Shown: positions 30,029-45,651, counted from the stretch's first letter. The stretch is DNA of 64,000 bases from Latrodectus hesperus (GCA_037975125.1 CM075862.1:65142078-65206077); one strand, 5' to 3'. The notes: a model not told the origin generated them from the sequence alone. A program made the numbers and translations.

Positions 30029-30330
30029 AACCCACCGATGGGTGAGTGGTTAACTTTCCTGACTCCTGAGCTGTGGGTCCCAGGTTTGAATCTCGGTTCG
30101 AGCATGGATGTTACTTCCTTCTCTGTTCTCTCTGTGTTTCTGTGTCCTTACTTCTGTGATGATGATGGATGTGACCTACCCTATGAACGGGTTTGTAGCG
30201 GTAGGGCGCAGGCAATGCTACTCGCCTTTGTGACTTGGTTCACAAGTGCTCGCAATGTAACGACAAATGAGTTGCAGTTTCTGGCCTTGTTGTGGCATAG
30301 GGTTCGTCACCCAAGTGCCCAATAAAAATT
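30029..30330 (+). mobile_element. tRNA-headed SINE (copy 4, same family as 18.2 kb)
   Basis: A-box-like TGGGTGAGTGG and B-box-like GGTTTGAATCT lie at tRNA spacing. Core CCCTATGAACGGG (~30179) and the GTGACTTGGTTCACAAGTGC and GGCCTTGTTG blocks align with copy 1 along its whole length. The flanking perfect repeat TATTCGTATA fits the integration model. A 95-codon open frame spans it, but the homologous SINE at 18.2 kb does not preserve that frame, so it is not a gene. Confidence 0.92.
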
Positions 30331-30340
30331 TATTCGTATA
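30331..30340 (+). repeat. Right target duplication of SINE copy 4
   Basis: TATTCGTATA, identical to 30019-30028. Confidence 0.8.
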
Positions 30341-30580
30341 GTTCAGTATTTGATGTAATTGCTATTTTTATTGCGTCTGTTTCAGTATTTTAAACTTATT
30401 TGTATGTTTAAGCGTTTCAAATTACTCAAAAAATTTTCTTGAAAAAATAATTTATAGAACTTGAAAAAAATCCGAAAAAAGTAAAGTAGGTGTTCAGATA
30501 TTTAACATTTAAATTAAATTTAATACATTAAATATATAATGTGATTTTTGAATTTTCATTTTGTTGGAAATATTTATAAA

Positions 30581-30745
30581 CACATTTGAACACAATAACA
30601 CTGCTTAAATATTGCCAACTTGTATTTATTTTTCAAGCTGTAGCAATTTTATAAGAATAATTTCATTATTCTTATAAAATTGCTATAGCTTGAAAAATAA
30701 ATACAAGTTGGCAATATTTAAGCAGTGTTATTGTGTTCAAATGTG
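30581..30745. repeat. 165-bp near-perfect palindrome
   Basis: Two 81-bp arms (30581-30661 and 30665-30745) pair at 80 positions around a 3-base centre, TTC. The single mismatch lies within GCTGTAGC versus GCTATAGC. There are no A/B boxes or coding frame. It could be a foldback element, a hairpin-RNA locus, or the product of an inverted local duplication; if assembled correctly it must be young or under repair-driven homogenisation. Confidence 0.95.
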
Positions 30746-33700
30746 AAATAAAAATCAATAATTTTTTTGCATTTTTTAAGTGTTAAGTTAATTATTGCTT
30801 ATTTAGAATTTTTATTGTTATAAAAATGGGGGAGTTATATTATTGTTGTCTTATGTAGTAGAGTACATCGTGGGTATGTAATCGTAGTTTTCCTGGCCTT
30901 CTTATCCAAGAAATACCATTTTCCTTTGATTTTCCTTTGAAAGATGATTTATTTCACATACCTCAGCCACCATTAGGAAATGTGATGAACATTCAACTGG
31001 TAAAGTATAGAAAAATACTAATAACTTATAATTAATTATTCATTTATTTTTATATGAATGTATTTTAAATCATTTTTCTTTCTTCCCAAAAATATTTTTA
31101 AGAATAATTAAAGGGAAACTTATATTTATATAAATATTATGTCATTAGTCAAAAGTATTAATATTTTACTTTAGGATCAAAGTTTAAATTAACAATAAAG
31201 TAAAAAGCATACGTAATTGCACTTATCTGAAGAAAATTTTATTCATATAGAAAATAAACATAATATTCTTTAACTGCTAAAGAATTTAACTAATAAAATT
31301 TGGCTGGAAATAAAAAAAAATAAAAAAAAATCAAAGTGACGTTCAGGCCTCAGGGGCACATATTTCAAAGAATTTAAAGCAGTATTCCTTCCTCGGTGCT
31401 TCTTCTACAATAAAAGACTTGAAGCCTCAGGAATACTGTATGAAGGAAAAGCCTCAGGATGAAATATTTCTCAACCAGATGGTGGCGTTATAAAAGACAG
31501 AATAACGAAATCGAAGTTAAAATATGATCTGAAAAATCGGGAAAAATGAGAAGACAAAAGAAATGAAAAGTCTTTCACCAAAACCTTGGTATACGGTGAG
31601 TCTAATTTCTTACCATCCTCTAACTTTACCCAATCCCGCCCAGATTCTTGGGGAAAAAATAGAATTGATTTTGCCATAAGGAATCTTTTGGAATAGTGGT
31701 TCAGCATTTCCAACAATCGTTGCCATGAAAAAGTAAAATATATTAAAAAAATTCGAAATTGAAAATAAATAGAAAGAATGCTGAAAAGCAAACGATTTTT
31801 CTACCTTCCTTCTCCTTTACACGGAAGGGGAAGGATTTGATTCTAAAAGTTAAAGGTTTTAGTTTTATCTTTTGGTGTTGGTTGTGTTTCACAGCTCATG
31901 CTTTCTATTTTGAAAAGGGCATGTTTTCTTTGATTTCTAGTAGATTGCCAACTATAGAATGTAATGCGATATTTGCGAATGATTCTTTTGCGCATCATTT
32001 TTTTTTCAGATTTATCTTCCATTTTTATTGTTACCATTAGTATTTATAGTGGTCGGTTTTAATCTTAATCTGTAAAATAATATCCAAATGCAATTTCTTA
32101 TAGTCACTTGTAGAAATCAAATTTTTTAAAGATGTTTAATTTCTTACGCGAAAGTTTCTACATTATTTAATTGATTGCAAGGAAAATTTGAATTATGCCA
32201 CTTATAAAATTAAGAACAGTTACCTAAAATTTGCATTTAAAACGATGCAAAATAAACTATTAGAATAAAAAAATAATTTTATTGCAATATTGAAAAGAGT
32301 TATTGTAATTCACAGCTATGGTTTCTGATGAGTGACTACTTAAACTTCGGTATATATTTTGTTGAATTGCTTAATGTGGAAAAATAGTACATGACTTCTA
32401 TGTTTATTAATGATTTTAGCACAACTTAATATATATTAGATATTTTGAGGATATAAATTTGAATCTATAATGTATATATATATATATACATAACTCTGAA
32501 CGAGGGTCTTTAATTTTAAAGTGATGGCATACAAATTTCTTAACATCTATTATAATAAGCGCAAAAAATCTTTAAATAAATAATTGGGAATTAAAATCTC
32601 CCATCAAGTACTATTTTAAAGGTAAACACATAATTTAAGATATAAAATGTAATGATAGATAAATTAATTTCTATAAAAATTAAACAATTAATTGAAAACG
32701 TATTATAAATTCTAGATTTGTTCCAAAATGATATGATTTAAAATTATCTTTATATTTTCTAAAACAATTCCAAGTTTTATTTTTATTAATGTATTTACAA
32801 AAAATCTAAAAACAGTCGAAAATGATGTGGTTGTTTTAATACCTTATAAAGTGATTTTATGTTTTTATAGAGCAAAATGATATAAGTGAATATTATTTCA
32901 CTTTTTATCTATAATTTAACCAACTATATAATTAATCTTTACGCTGTTATTTTTAGGAATTTAAAAATAATAAATCTATTTTAAATCTAAATTTAAATAC
33001 CTCTTCAAGTTATTTCTTGAAACAATATTTTTTGTTTTTAATAAACAAAGTTCATTTTGAACTAACATATAATTATTTTTTGTTAGATGTGAAATAAATA
33101 AAACATATATTAATTTATATTAAAATCTGAAAATTTTATTTCTACACTTGCTTGAATAAAAATGTATAATAAATTTTTATTTAATTTTTTAAATATGACA
33201 AAAATGCATTGAATGATTTTCTTACAGATTTAAGATTTATTTTAAATCACATATACACACGCACGCACACATATATATATCTTGTACATAAAATATATAT
33301 ACGTATATAAAATCATGCTGATACAATGCATTTTTATCTGTTGAGAACTAAGTTCAAGTGAGAATATTTCTAATTTAATTTAGAGAAGTAAACATAAAAC
33401 AAAATTTGATAGTATAAAATAAATATATATAATTATCATTGTTAATAGTTGAAACATATTTCTTACGTGAGGAATAGCAGATAATCTTATAAGTATACTC
33501 GTAAAAATAAACTTAATTGTATTCATGAAGAATGCGATTTTTAAGATGCATATTTATGAAATATTTTATTGCCCTTATCACAGAAATGAATTCTTCAGGC
33601 TAAGAAAAAACCAGAAATTTTAAAAGAAATTTTTAAATGTTAAATTTGATAAACATTGAAAATATTTCAAACATCAATGGTATTAAATTTTCTTACGAAA

Positions 33701-34839
33701 TATAAATTATTATCCATGATTAATAAGGCAATTTATTTGATATTTCTCTAGATTTTATAAAGAAACCAGAAACCCTTATACTGTTTGAATACAGAAAATA
33801 CTTAGGAAAAAGTTTTTATATTCTCATTTTTTATAATTGGTACATAAAGCGCAAAAGTTTTACCATTGTATGATAATCATAATTTTTTATAAGATTTCAC
33901 AAAAGCAAAAAATATAAATAAGTTATAATAACTCTTAGTTTTTCTTATTCCTAATAAAATTACATTATATAAGGTAACTTTCATTGGTTTTAATTACATA
34001 TTAGTTTAAAACAGCTTAGTAAATTAAATATGAAGAACTTGGACAAAATTGAAGATTTTAGTTTATTAAGTAATTATTGAACATTTTGATACTTACAATC
34101 CGAAGTCTTTTAATTTATTGTTTCTTTACTGAATATAGTACCAATAATTAGTACTCCTATGTAAATCTCCAAAGATGTGACGTTAATTATTTGTTTATAA
34201 TTTTAATTTTTTCTCAAAGAAACCCTTAAAAGATACCTTATTGAAGAAATTATACTGTAGGATGATGGAAGTGTTATGTACTGAATCAAAATATTTTCAA
34301 CACTTTTTTGTGAAAGCATTAATCACGGTATTCTTAAACAATTGAAAAGAAAAGCTCCTATCTAATTAGTGAATGCAGAAATGCCCTTTGTGGAGCCCCA
34401 GTTACCGTTTAACTAAGGAAACATAGAAGGGTATCTCTTCGACCAACTAATTGATTCATTCATCCAACAAACATGGCTTAGCTCAAAAAAAATATTCTCA
34501 TTTTTTAATTAACAATATTTTTTTAAAAATAAATTTTCTTTTAGATTGATTTAACTTTTAAATAAAATATGAAATATTTATTTTTCCACTGCACTGCTTC
34601 TATTCTTTCAATAATAGATTTGGTCGAATAAGCAAAACGTATATGTATATTAATCCCACCAACTTTATCCTATATTAGTTACATGTTTAAAAAATATTAA
34701 ATAAAAATATGTTATTAACATTTAATGAAAGTTACAGAAAGAAGATGGTTAATATTTACTATAAAAATATTTTATTTTAATAATGAAAAAATAATTTTTT
34801 TCAGCTCAAATTTATACATTAGTTTGTCTTGAATATATA
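30746..34839. other. AT-rich spacer, 4.1 kb
   Basis: Short frames at 31471-31791 (minus) and 31759-32040 (plus) have no recognised content. A 10-bp inverted repeat CAGTATTCCT/AGGAATACTG lies at 31380-31438. Small TA or CA runs lie at 32470-32485 and 33250-33310. Confidence 0.5.
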
Positions 34840-34852
34840 GAAAGAGCATCTT
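34840..34852 (+). repeat. Target duplication, chimeric element copy 1, 3' side
   Basis: GAAAGAGCATCTT matches GAAAGAACATCTT at 35639-35651 (12 of 13). Confidence 0.82.
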
Positions 34853-35638
34853 CTTCTTAGAGTTGGGTTTGTATATCATTGGGCACCTCTGATTTTATCA
34901 GCATTTTGTACCATTAACTCCAAACCCAATGTTTCCTAGTTCCAGCTGTTCGGGTCACCCACTTTATCAATAAAGTCTGATAACCCTTTAATGGAGTCCA
35001 GGTGTAACTCTCTAGTATGAATGATGCCTAAAGAACTTAATCTAGGGAAGGCAAGAGCCTCGCATTCGTAAATGATATGCTCTGCCGTTTCCTCTTGCGT
35101 ATGACATTTCCAGCAGATAGGGTCTTGCTGGAACAGTCCCATCTGGTCAGAGAGTCAGTCATGCTAGTGATAGCTTCCTGACTTTCACCAGAAGAGGTTG
35201 GTTTGGAGGTCATTTCTACCTCCTGTGAAGAATTCATTGCTGCCCCTTTACAAGATTGCCTCTGAGTTCCCTTGTCTTTTTCAGCAAGGTCTACTTTAGA
35301 GGCTTCACCTGCAAATGCAGAAAGGTTAATCGTTTCTTGTGTCTTTTCAGCCACAAGATAACAATTAATAAGGTCAGGTAATATAACAGTCCAACCAGCA
35401 TTGCTTGAGTTATTGGGCAAGGCAAAAAGCTCTAGAAATTCGCCAGGCAACTAGAGGCTCCGTTAAGACACTGTTACCACGGTGCCAAATAGCCCTAAGC
35501 ACGGGTCGCATAACACCAGGGTTTACGGGAGCTGGTTCGCGGCCTCTGATTCTATATTCAAAGCTATCCTGTCATTCCTACAGGATGTTCGGCGATCCAC
35601 CACCTGGCGACGCGCCTGGTAGCTGCTCAGGCCCCAGG
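34853..35638 (-). mobile_element. Chimeric deletion-derivative LINE (copy 1)
   Basis: The element reads on the minus strand: 5' end at 35638, 3' end in an AAGAAGAAG tail at 34853. The 5' ~230 bp are non-coding. Next comes a Ser/Glu/Lys-rich open stretch (SAFAGEASKVDLAEKDKG..., 35450-35160) that resembles a LINE ORF1 N-terminal region. At about 35150 it switches, in another reading frame, to QQDPICWKCHTQEETAEHII.EC, the CCHC knuckle ending ORF2 of RNase H-bearing LINEs, and stops before a short 3' UTR. The whole RT is missing. The 786-bp unit recurs at 53719-54543 with the same internal junction and is flanked by its own target duplication. It is therefore a propagated unit and not a random fragment. 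Confidence 0.87.
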
Positions 35639-35651
35639 GAAAGAACATCTT
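35639..35651 (+). repeat. Target duplication, chimeric element copy 1, 5' side
   Basis: GAAAGAACATCTT, one mismatch from 34840-34852. Confidence 0.82.
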
Positions 35652-36237
35652 ACCATCAGATGGTAGAGAAATCAAAAATATTAGAAAGATTGAAAATGCA
35701 TGAATCATATTCAAAATGTTTTTAAAATATATACGTCATTTGATTATAAGGATTGAAATTTGATCGCTAAAGTTGTCATTGACATTTTATCATCTCTGGA
35801 GTGGTGAATATGGATTAAATATGAAAATTCAATAACTAATTTTCAATTTTCAAAACATAAATAATACAGAGAAATATTGGATAATTTATTATTTATGCTT
35901 GTAACAGAAATGCCTCTACTTTTATATTACTTTCACTAATATTTGTTCCATCTAATCTCATATTAAGTTTAATAATAATTTAAAAATATTCATCGAACAC
36001 GCAAATATCTGTCTCATATTTACTACAATCTGATCATAGCATCAAAAAGAGCACCTTTCTCATTTCATTTAATAATTGTGAATTGCTGAAAATTGTATTT
36101 AGGATATTTTGAGGATAGATATTTTTCTGTAAATTTTACTTTCTTATAAATTCTGAACAATGTCGGTGAAGTCAAATTTTTATCAAAATTACAGTGTATG
36201 CAATTAGATTATATCGTTTCTATAAACCTTTTTAGCT
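35652..36237. other. AT-rich spacer, nothing recognised
   Basis: No supported feature between the chimeric element and the mariner-type element. Confidence 0.6.
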
Positions 36238-36239
36238 TA

Positions 36240-36268
36240 TAAAGGGTGTTTTTTTTCGAGGTATAGAA
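36240..36268 (+). repeat. Left TIR of Tc1/mariner element
   Basis: 29 bases starting TAAAGGGTG and ending CGAGGTATAGAA match the inverted right end at 28 of 29 positions. Looser pairing continues about 13 bases further in. TA target dinucleotides sit at 36238-36239 and 37546-37547. Confidence 0.95.
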
Positions 36269-36353
36269 GTTTAAGTTGGCATTACTTTCCAAGATGGTGA
36301 CCGATTTAATAGCTGTCAAGTGATTTATTCTCAGTTTGGTTTGGCAATTAAGC

Positions 36354-37439
36354 ATAAATAGACTCACGCCTGAACAACACTTTCTAATTGTGCAATTTTA
36401 TTTCGAAAATAATGGTTCTGTGTGGAGTACGTACCGCGCACTACGTCCATTTTATCGTCGACAAAATCGTCCATCAGAGCAGTTAATTCGATTAACCATG
36501 GAACGTTTTCGCACCACGTTTACTCTAACTGATAACTCGCATCCTCAGAGACGCCGTACGGTGCGTACAGAAGAAGCTATTGCTACTGTAGAACGTGGCA
36601 TTGAGGAAGACCCGAATGAGTCCATCCGCCATCGATCACAGGAATTGGATTTGTGTCCATCCACTTTATGGAAGATTTTGCGGAAGGATCTTGGTTTGCG
36701 TGCTTACAAAATCCAACTCGTGCAAGAATTGTAGCCAAACGATCATCAAGCAAGGCGTAGATTCGTCGAATGGGCCCAAAACGAGATTGCCGTTGTTCCC
36801 GATTTTCATAAGCGAATTTTGTTTAGCGATGAAGCGCACTTCTGGTTGAATGGCTACGTCAACAAACAAAACTGCCGCATTTGGAGTGAAGCTAATCCAC
36901 AAGTGTATGTCGAAACACCATTACATCCAGAAAAACTGACTGTTTGGTGCGCTTTATGGGCTGGTGGAATCATTGGTCCGTACTTCTTCAAAAACGATGA
37001 TGGCCACAACGTTACAGTCAATGGTGATCGGTATAGAGCCATGATTACTAACTTTTTCATTCCTGAATTGAACAATCATGATGTCCAGGAGCTGTGGTTC
37101 CAACAAGACGGCGCAACATGTCACACAGCTCGTGCCACAATCGATTTATTGAAAGACACGTTTGGTGACCGCCTAATTTCACGTTTTGGACCTGTGAATT
37201 GGCCTCCAAGATCTTGTGATTTAACACCGCTAGAATATTTTCTGTGGGGCTATGTAAAGTCATTGGTCTATGCGGATAAGCCACAAACGCTTGACCATTT
37301 GGAAGACAACATTCGCCGTGTTATTGCCGATATACGGCCACAAATGTTGGAAAAAGTCATCGAAAATTGGACGTCCAGATTGGACTACATCAGAGCCAGC
37401 CGTGGCAGTCATATGCCAGAAATCATATTTAAAATGTAA
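36354..37439 (+). pseudogene. Tc1/mariner transposase with one in-frame stop
   Basis: The reading frame is continuous from 36336 to the TAA at 37437-37439 except for a TAG at 36732-36734. The frame lacks an ATG at its natural start; the ATA at 36354-36356 is a plausible mutated start codon (inference), which would give about 361 residues. The N-terminal third (LTPEQHFLIVQFYFENNGS, then SEQLIRLTMERF) is the paired helix-turn-helix DNA-binding region. The catalytic triad is visible: FSDEAHF (Asp codon 36828), FQQDGATCH (Asp codon 37107), and DLTPLEYFLWG with Glu codon 37233. There are 92 residues between the first two acids and 41 between the last two. DD41D is a known mariner-related spacing; the final residue here is Glu. 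The stop falls before the catalytic domain, so the copy is inactive as read. Confidence 0.93.
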
Positions 37440-37516
37440 TGCCACAAGATTATCTTTCGAATAAAAAAAATTCATGTCAATCCAATAATACATCGTTGTT
37501 TTATTGCAATTTAAAG

Positions 37517-37545
37517 TTCTATACCTCGAAAAAAAACACTCTTTA
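37517..37545 (-). repeat. Right TIR of Tc1/mariner element
   Basis: Inverted copy of the left TIR, differing at one base (G/A at the sixth position from the end), followed by TA at 37546-37547. Confidence 0.95.
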
Positions 37546-37547
37546 TA

Positions 37548-41017
<3,470 letters not shown>

Positions 41018-41074
41018 CGATGAATACAGAGTACTTAATAATAGTTAATATTATTAAGTACTCTGAATTCATCG
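41018..41074. repeat. 57-bp inverted repeat (hairpin)
   Basis: 26-bp arms (41018-41043, 41049-41074) pair at 25 positions around GTTAA. Weaker complementarity (AAAATGA / TCATTTT) continues outside the arms. It may be a foldback or small-RNA-like hairpin. Confidence 0.9.
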
Positions 41075-41559
41075 TGATTCATTTTGATGAAATAGATTGA
41101 TAAAACAGACTTTACTCTAAAATTGGAAATGACTGAAATTGTAGATCTGTTTATTAGTATTTTAATTACTATCTGTTATTTTCTAGAGAATGAAACTTTA
41201 GTTTTTCGTAATTTTTGTTATATGTTAATAAACGAAACAAATTCAGAAAATTAATCAGAGAAGTATATTACTTTTAATATTACTAAATATAATTTCGCTC
41301 TGCAGCTTTTCTATCTATAATTTTCATTTTTCCTTTTAAATATATCTATTGATATTTACATAGATTACTTTCTTATGTATGATGATGACTGTTTTATACT
41401 GTTACCTATAAACAGTCAAAAATTTGGTTCATTTTGTCAATGATTTTAATAATCATTAAGAATTATCTAATGCGTTGCTTAGATAAGTTAAACTTTTCAA
41501 GCACCAATCAATAAAACATATAATCCACCATATAATCTATGATTAGTGATATTAATAAT

Positions 41560-41585
41560 TTAGATGATTAAAAAGTAGCTATTTA
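41560..41585 (+). repeat. 26-bp direct repeat, left
   Basis: Begins TTAGATGATTAAAAAGTAGC and is identical to 42671-42696, 1111 bp away. It may mark the ends of an insertion, though 26 bp is long for a target duplication, or it may be a remnant of a local duplication. Confidence 0.88.
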
Positions 41586-42670
41586 TGACTCTTTAAAATC
41601 AGTTATATCTGTAATTAATCTCATTACTTGAAGTAGTCATTGTTACATAACCAAGCAAACAATAAAAGATGTATACATGTAGTAAAATGATAATTAATTG
41701 TAAAAGTAATCGAATTTGACTTTTTGTGATAGTATCTTTCTTATTCTTGGTTTATCATCTATTTATTAGCTATAGTAAAAGAAATCCATTCGGTATTTTA
41801 TAAATTTTAAGAATAGGCAAGCCAAGAAATAAAAGTAATATTTTTGAAAAATGAAGATAAATTAGTATTATGTAAATATTTGTCATGATCCTAAAAACGT
41901 AGTGTCATGATTAGCCCAAAAGTGAAGGGGAAAAAGACCCATCAAAAATTTGCAAGTATATTGTTACGGAATGTAATGCCCAAGTACATCAAAAAGGTAA
42001 AGAAGAATCTACACTATCTACTATTATACCTTCAAAGAATAATTCTGCGTACAGAGTTAGTGTGGTACCATGTATGATAACATTACGGAAGCCCAGTCCA
42101 AAATAATATTTATTTCTTATTTGGCTCTTGAAGTATTGCAGACAACGGTAATTCAGTAAAAATAAGTAAGTTATTTCATTTGAATGTTATCTATATCAGT
42201 CATTGCAATCGAAAGAAAGTATTCATGTTTTAGAATAAAAATCAATCCAAGCAATGGAACACTGAGAACATTCCTCTGTACCACACTTAAAATAAAATGG
42301 AATTGCGTAAACACTAAACGTTATTTGAGAGACAATATACAAGTTACTTATCATCAATACAGAAACACAGAAAAATCAAGATTAATCGAACTTTCCATCA
42401 TGTTTCTTTCAACTTTTTTGTCATTTAGGTTTAAAAATCAAATATATAGCCGACCAATAGATACATATGCCGATTAAATGTAAATGCACAAAAGCATAAA
42501 TGTAAGGCATATGAAATCGTTTTTTTTTTAAATTTAAAAGCTAATTTTTCTGCGCAAAAACAAATGAGATGGTAACAAACTGTTGTAATAAATAAACTGT
42601 TGTGTGTAACTGTTGTAAATAAATAAAAATAAATAATTTTAATTTTCAATGAAAAACAACAAAATTTATC

Positions 42671-42696
42671 TTAGATGATTAAAAAGTAGCTATTTA
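42671..42696 (+). repeat. 26-bp direct repeat, right
   Basis: Exact copy of 41560-41585; sequence outside the 26 bases diverges at once. Confidence 0.88.
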
Positions 42697-43701
42697 AGAA
42701 ATATAATGTACGGAAATTAATTTAAAAAATTTTTAAAACTCTAAATTTAACAATCATATGAATCATTTTCATAATTAATTAACAAAATTTTAAAAATATA
42801 GAATTTTAAGTACAAATTTCCGGATTGAAATTAAAATGCTTCTATTAAATTCAACTAAAAAAGTTACTCAATTTAAACCATATTTAATATATTCCATAAC
42901 TAACGTTTTGTAAATTATTAAATTATTATAATGTATTTGGTTACTCATTGTTTATTAAATATATCATAAATTTTACGAACTTATTTCATATTATTGTTAA
43001 TGAAAATAATTTGCTTTCCCTGGTATGCACTCAAGAAGATTTTATCATTACATCTTTATTTTTATTCCTTGTTTATTGAGAGAGGTTTTCATTCAATTTA
43101 CTTCTTTGTCAAGAATGTGCGTGATACTTTATCGATGTGAAAGAATTTTTTTAATGATATTTATAGATTTTTCCTGCATAAGTTTAACATATTTTTGGTT
43201 TTTCATCCCTTTAAAACTTTTGATTAAATTTTTATAAAGAATAGTGGAATCTATTTTCTATTAACGGTAACATAATTATTTTTTTTAATTGAAAATGATG
43301 CAAAATTAATAAATTTCCAAACGACTGCAACCAAGAAAGTAAAGTAAATTTTAAGTTGAATTCTGGCGAAGAATTGAAAACTAAATCTAAGAAATAAATT
43401 TGTGTGTTTTGAATTGAAACTACTAAAATAAAAATACATATGAAAGTAGAGTTGCGATTCAAAACGATTAAGGAGAAAAAATTTGGAAATTCAACTCTAA
43501 GAGACATGATGATTGATAACGATACCAACAATGCATGAAACATTTCTTATCAGGTCGATGTATTATAATTCAATGTTGAAATAAGTTTTCATAAAATATT
43601 AAAATTTAAAATTTTAATCTGAGGAAATCTATTACGTTCTAAAATTATTCTCCTGCTTTGTAGTCTTCAGCATTGAGATTTTTTAGATTCTTAGCATACA
43701 T

Positions 43702-44091
43702 GTTGTTGTTGTTGGTGCTTATGACACGTGGACAAGCCAATCTTGTTATGCCTTGGCTAGGGAATTTCAGTCAATAGGGAGCGTCTTTCGTTTTAGTCAG
43801 AGTACCACGAAAGTGAAAGAACGTCTTTGCTATTTTTTAAATTTTCCGATAGATGGGACCGCCAGAGGATCCACTCCTCAATCTCGACATTGATCTGAAG
43901 AGGAAGGAAGTTATCTCCAGACCATTGAACCCATGGTAACTGCTCAATGACCGACCACAGGACTTTCGATTACGTGGATTTAACGAGCACATATATCGCA
44001 TGTACTCGGTGTGTTTTCGGCGGCATTGGGAATCGAACCCCGCTTTTCGGGATGGAAGGCCGATCCCTTAACCACTAGTCTACCGCGGCCC
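43702..44091 (-). mobile_element. tRNA-headed SINE (minus strand, shares 3' module with 22.5 kb)
   Basis: Read on the minus strand from 44091: GGGCCGCGGTAGACTAGTGG (A-box-like) and a perfect B box GGTTCGATTCC. A long body follows, including CATGCGATATATGTGCTCG, then the 3' module AAAACGAAAGACGCTCCC...TAGCCAAGGCATAAC and a CAACAACAACAACA tail at 43702-43715. The 3' module matches 22709-22807 although the heads differ. A weak 8-of-10 target duplication (TTAGCATACA / TTATCATATA) may flank it. Confidence 0.9.
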
Positions 44092-45308
44092 ATTATCATA
44101 TATTTTAAGAGATAGTAGATTGCCACAGCAGATTTTGTACAAGGACCTTATTAACCTATTGGACGTTTATTTTAATAGTAGTTTTAGCTCTTACAATTAT
44201 TAAATTTTAGCATGTGAGTAATCGACTCACATATATGGACAAATTTCTTCATTAATTAAATATTAGAGTACAGTGCATCTTAAGGAAATATGTTATCACC
44301 AATCCTTGTATTTAAGCAGAAAATTGACATTTTGTTAATAAGCAAATAATTCAATCCCACAATGGTAACAACTATGCCTGATATTTATGTAACACCGACT
44401 GCTGCAACTGAAATGTTTAGATTCCTACATTTTATGCAGTGTTGACACTTGACACTAAACAAAAATACCACTTTCTTTGGACATATGTTACTCCAACATC
44501 AGAATTATTATTGCACTCCTTATTGAATGGCTACAGAGGAATGAATATTGAAAAATGAATACGAATAGATCACCATTCTCAACATTAATGATTTTGAGTA
44601 GGTAATTCTTTTTCAAGTACTTTACCACAAGACGTGTTCCCAATACGTAAAGATAGATTAATGTTAGATATATGTCAGAAATTTTAGAAATGTTATGAAC
44701 CACCGAATCATAACATACAAATTAGAAAATTGAGAGTATAACCATTCCCATGAATTATTACTGAATGTTATAATAATTCATATTGAATTTATTTTTTCCT
44801 TTCCTTCTTACATTATTTATTGTAAAACACCAAAATAATAGTGAACGTGAATTTTGAGACTTGTTGAGAATCCTGAGAATTTTGAGTTTGTTTGAGATTA
44901 AATGAGGATATTTTTTTAAAAAAAACAGCTATTTATATCTTATATATTATATTATAATTTTAAAAATAGAATCAAAGCATATAAGAATTACACACTATGC
45001 CGATATAAAGAAAACACTAAAAATCTTACTCTGAACACACACACACACAATTTTATTTAAAATATATATATTTATCAAAGATATTCCAACAAATTCCTTA
45101 AAAAAAATTCTTTTGCAGACATATATTCTTAAAAATGTAAGAGATTAAACAAAAATAAAACGTATTTCGACAAAATGCCTGTAGCAACTCTTTTTGTACC
45201 TGTTTGAAATGACAGAAGATAAGAAAAAAAATTAAAAAATAATGGCTTATGTACGCTTTCAGTACTTTTGTGTTTTTATCTTGTAAAATCCTTATCCACA
45301 CAAACACA

Positions 45309-45311
<3 letters not shown>
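44092..45311. other. AT-rich spacer, nothing recognised
   Basis: Short minus-strand frames (44488-44703, 45098-45313) show no recognisable content. Confidence 0.55.

Positions 45312-45388
<77 letters not shown>
45312..45388. repeat. (TA)n microsatellite
   Basis: About 38 TA units after a CACAAACACAAACA lead. Confidence 0.97.
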
Positions 45389-45391
<3 letters not shown>

Positions 45392-45651
45392 GCTGTATGT
45401 GCAATTTGATTGTGAAAAAAGTGATGTATGTTAGTTTTAATGTTCTTAAAATAAGAAATGCTATATGTTTCAATTTGCTTTCTGAAAAGAAAGTATCTCA
45501 GAAACACAATAGAAAATATAGGCTTTTTTTCATCAAATTAAATCTGCAGTAAAGTTGTATCTTTATTCCAAATTATTTTATTAATGAGAACATTTGTATG
45601 TGTATAAACATACCTACATATAATACCTGAATAACTAAAAATAGTATGAAT

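Larger units (their letters stand above)
36240..37545 (+). mobile_element. Tc1/mariner-superfamily transposon, nearly intact
   Basis: The element is 1306 bp with 29-bp TIRs (one mismatch) and a TA target duplication. It contains a single transposase gene reading left to right with short UTRs. It is much less decayed than every other element here and the most recent autonomous-type DNA transposon in the window. The coding region is also visibly less AT-rich than its surroundings. Confidence 0.95.
41075..43700. other. AT-rich spacer bracketing a 26-bp direct repeat
   Basis: Contains the repeat pair described at 41560 and 42671. A 97-codon plus-strand frame at 42184-42477 has no recognised domain. 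Frames at 43025-43543 are hydrophobic, AT-driven and overlap each other on opposite strands. Confidence 0.5.

Noticed and set aside
30038..30325. 95-codon frame as a coding sequence
   Set aside because: It lies wholly inside a tRNA-headed SINE and is not preserved in the homologous copy at 18.2 kb.
36240..37545. Bacterial or phage system, CRISPR array or insertion sequence in the window
   Set aside because: Composition, SINEs, LINEs, TA microsatellites and Tc1/mariner structure are those of an animal nuclear genome; no spaced direct-repeat array or prokaryotic gene organisation exists.
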